Positions 43,778-45,712 of a stretch of DNA of 45,712 bases are shown one piece after another. Every line of letters starts with the position of its first letter. The stretch's first letter is position 1. This DNA is from Streptomyces sp. PTY087I2 (GTDB lineage: Bacteria > Actinomycetota > Actinomycetes > Streptomycetales > Streptomycetaceae), in the NCBI RefSeq assembly GCF_001687325.1, contig NZ_LZRD01000040.1, forward strand, positions 1-45,712, read 5' to 3'. Under the pieces are notes generated by a model that was given only the letters and a program-made list of their open reading frames with translations, was not told the origin of the DNA and made no database searches. A program made the translations under genes and the position numbers.

Positions 43778-45712
43778 GTGACACCGAAGCCCGCAGCCGC
43801 GGCAGCACGCGCCACCGTGTACGGCTACCCCCGTCAGGGTCAGAACCGTGAACTGAAGAAGGCCATCGAGGGTTACTGGAAGGGCCGCGTCACCGCGGAC
43901 GCCCTCCGGCAGACCGCAGCGGACCTGCGCCGCACCAACTGGCAGCAGCTCGCCGACGCCGGCATCCACGAGGTCCCGACCGGTGATTTCTCGTACTACG
44001 ACCACGTCCTGGACACCAGCGTCATGGTCGGCGCGATCCCGGAGCGGCACCGCGAGGCGGTGGACGCGGACTCTCTCGACGGCTACTTCGCGATGGCGCG
44101 TGGCAACCAGCAGGTCGCGCCGCTGGAGATGACGAAGTGGTTCGACACGAACTACCACTATCTGGTGCCCGAGTTGGGCCCGGACACGGTGTTCACGGCC
44201 GACTCCGCCAAGCAGGTCGCGGAGTTGAAGGAGGCCCTCGCGCTGGGCCACACCCCGCGCCCGGTGCTCGTCGGCCCTGTCACGTACCTTCTTCTCGCCA
44301 AGGCGGCTCCCGGTGTGGCCGCCGACTTCGAGCCGCTGACCCTGCTGGACCGGCTCCTGCCCGTGTACGCCGAAGTCCTCGCCGATCTGCGTGCGGCCGG
44401 TGCGGAATGGGTGCAGCTGGATGAGCCCGCGCTCGTCCAGGACCGCACCCCGGCCGAGCTGAACGCCGCCGCCCGCGCCTACCGCGACCTCGGCTCCCTC
44501 GCCGACCGGCCCAAGCTGCTGGTCGCCTCCTACTTCGGGCGGCTCGGCGAGGCGCTGCCGGTCCTGGCCAAGGCCCCCGTCGACGGTCTCGCGCTCGACT
44601 TCACCGAGACCGGCGCGGGCAACCTCGACGACCTCGCGGCGGCCGGGGGGTTGCCCGGTAAGCGGCTGGTCGCCGGTGTCGTCAACGGCCGCAACATCTG
44701 GATCAACGACTACGAGAAGTCCCTGACCACTCTCGGCACGTTGCTGGGCCTTGCCGGCCAGGTGGATGTCTCCGCCTCCTGCTCCCTGCTGCATGTCCCG
44801 CTGGACGCGGAGGCGGAGCGGGACATCGACCCGCAGGTGCTGCGTTGGCTCGCCTTCGCCCGCCAGAAGACCGCCGAGATCGTCACCCTGGCCCGCGGTC
44901 TGGCCTCCGGAACGGACGCCATCGCGGCCGAACTGGCCGCGAACCGGGCCGATCTGGCCTCCCGTGCCGGCTCGCCCATCACCCGCGACCCGGCGGTGCG
45001 TGCCCGTACGGCGGCGATCACCGATGCGGACGGCCGCCGTTCGCAGCCGTATGCGGAGCGGGCTGTCGCTCAGCGGGCGCATCTGGGGCTGCCGTTGCTG
45101 CCGACGACGACCATCGGGTCGTTCCCGCAGACCACCGAGCTGCGTACGGCGCGGGCGGATCTGCGGGCGGGGCGGATCGACGGGGCCGGGTACGAGGAGC
45201 GCATCAAGGACGAGATCCGCGAGGTCCTCTCCTTCCAGGAGAAGGCCGGGATCGACGTCCTGGTGCACGGTGAGCCCGAACGCAACGACATGGTGCAGTA
45301 CTTCGCCGAGCAGCTCACCGGCTACCTCGCCACCCAGCACGGCTGGGTCCAGTCCTACGGCACCCGCTATGTGCGTCCGCCGGTCCTGGCCGGGGACATC
45401 TCGCGCCCCGAGCCGATGACGGTGCGGTGGACCACGTATGCGCAGTCGCTCACCGAGCGCCCGGTCAAGGGCATGCTCACCGGGCCGGTCACCATGCTCG
45501 CCTGGTCCTTCGTGCGCGATGACCAGCCGCTCGGCGAGACCGCCCGCCAGGTCGCCCTCGCCCTGCGCGACGAGGTGGGTGACCTGGAGGCGAACGGCAC
45601 CTCGGTGATCCAGGTCGACGAACCCGCGCTGCGCGAGACGCTCCCGCTGCGCGCCGCCGACCACGCCGCCTATCTGGAGTGGGCGACGGAGTCCTTCCGG
45701 CTGGCCACTGCC
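43778..45712 (+). CDS. metE: Cobalamin-independent methionine synthase (partial)
   Basis: The first 645 codons of metE; the frame is open to the window end. MetE moves a methyl group from methyl-tetrahydropteroyl-glutamate to homocysteine without B12. N-terminal landmarks are YGYPRQGQNRELKKAIEGYW, TKWFDTNYHYLVPE and VQLDEPAL; the second barrel has TTTIGSFPQT and LVHGEPERNDMVQYF. The window ends before the zinc ligands of the second barrel. GTG follows AAGGAG at good spacing. The riboswitch upstream and metF divergent from it confirm the role. Confidence 0.96.
   Translation, partial: MTPKPAAAAARATVYGYPRQGQNRELKKAIEGYWKGRVTADALRQTAADLRRTNWQQLADAGIHEVPTGDFSYYDHVLDTSVMVGAIPERHREAVDADSLDGYFAMARGNQQVAPLEMTKWFDTNYHYLVPELGPDTVFTADSAKQVAELKEALALGHTPRPVLVGPVTYLLLAKAAPGVAADFEPLTLLDRLLPVYAEVLADLRAAGAEWVQLDEPALVQDRTPAELNAAARAYRDLGSLADRPKLLVASYFGRLGEALPVLAKAPVDGLALDFTETGAGNLDDLAAAGGLPGKRLVAGVVNGRNIWINDYEKSLTTLGTLLGLAGQVDVSASCSLLHVPLDAEAERDIDPQVLRWLAFARQKTAEIVTLARGLASGTDAIAAELAANRADLASRAGSPITRDPAVRARTAAITDADGRRSQPYAERAVAQRAHLGLPLLPTTTIGSFPQTTELRTARADLRAGRIDGAGYEERIKDEIREVLSFQEKAGIDVLVHGEPERNDMVQYFAEQLTGYLATQHGWVQSYGTRYVRPPVLAGDISRPEPMTVRWTTYAQSLTERPVKGMLTGPVTMLAWSFVRDDQPLGETARQVALALRDEVGDLEANGTSVIQVDEPALRETLPLRAADHAAYLEWATESFRLATA

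Overview
This window is high-GC actinobacterial chromosome, almost certainly Streptomyces. The GC-rich third codon positions, the many GTG starts and the gene content all point there: bldC, an Lsr2-family protein, a valine dehydrogenase, mycothiol-type enzymes and actinobacterial DUFs. It reads as core chromosome with small accessory insertions. I see no rRNA, prophage, CRISPR array or secondary-metabolite cluster.

Layout. The window opens with the 3' end of dnaX, then purD, a membrane protein that looks like a dead M48 peptidase, a dimethylformamidase-like protein and purC. A four-gene minus-strand operon follows (ABC ATPase, ABC permease, histidine kinase, response regulator), bounded by two identical tRNA-Gly(GCC) genes. 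Next to the second copy is an unusual tRNA-Gly(UCC), then the Lsr2-like gene. purS-purQ-purL form a tightly overlapped operon. After it come an ArsR-type regulator with an M23-family membrane protein, a CTAG-flanked 197-bp MITE, a mycothiol-dependent-type enzyme, a META lipoprotein, purF and purM. The middle holds a DUF3073 gene, vdh, a conserved hypothetical gene, bldC, a DUF6274-like gene, tRNA-Asp and the helicase gene hrpA. Then come a secreted protein, a DsbA/CcdA thiol-redox pair, a tRNA Glu-Asp-Phe cluster, a metallophosphoesterase, a coupled zincin-crcB-crcB operon, a lipoprotein, a DEAD-box helicase with an RGG-like tail, and tRNA-Lys. The window closes with a small secreted protein, a divergent PEP mutase-family gene and gntR gene sharing an operator, metF, and a cobalamin riboswitch ahead of metE, which is cut by the window end.

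How it fits together. Seven purine-pathway genes (purD, C, S, Q, L, F, M) lie within 22 kb but in separate transcription units. Several start codons (purD, the ArsR gene, the mycothiol-type enzyme gene, purF) sit exactly 7 nt after a TANNNT -10 hexamer, which predicts leaderless mRNAs. metF and metE supply methionine, and metE is controlled by B12 through its riboswitch.

Most interesting items: the tRNA-Gly(UCC) whose D- and T-loops depart from consensus in the way staphylococcal cell-wall tRNA-Gly do; the MITE wedged against a start codon, with a third copy of its end forming the stop of the upstream gene; the M48-like protein that has lost HExxH; and the precise operator palindromes before the ArsR and GntR genes.
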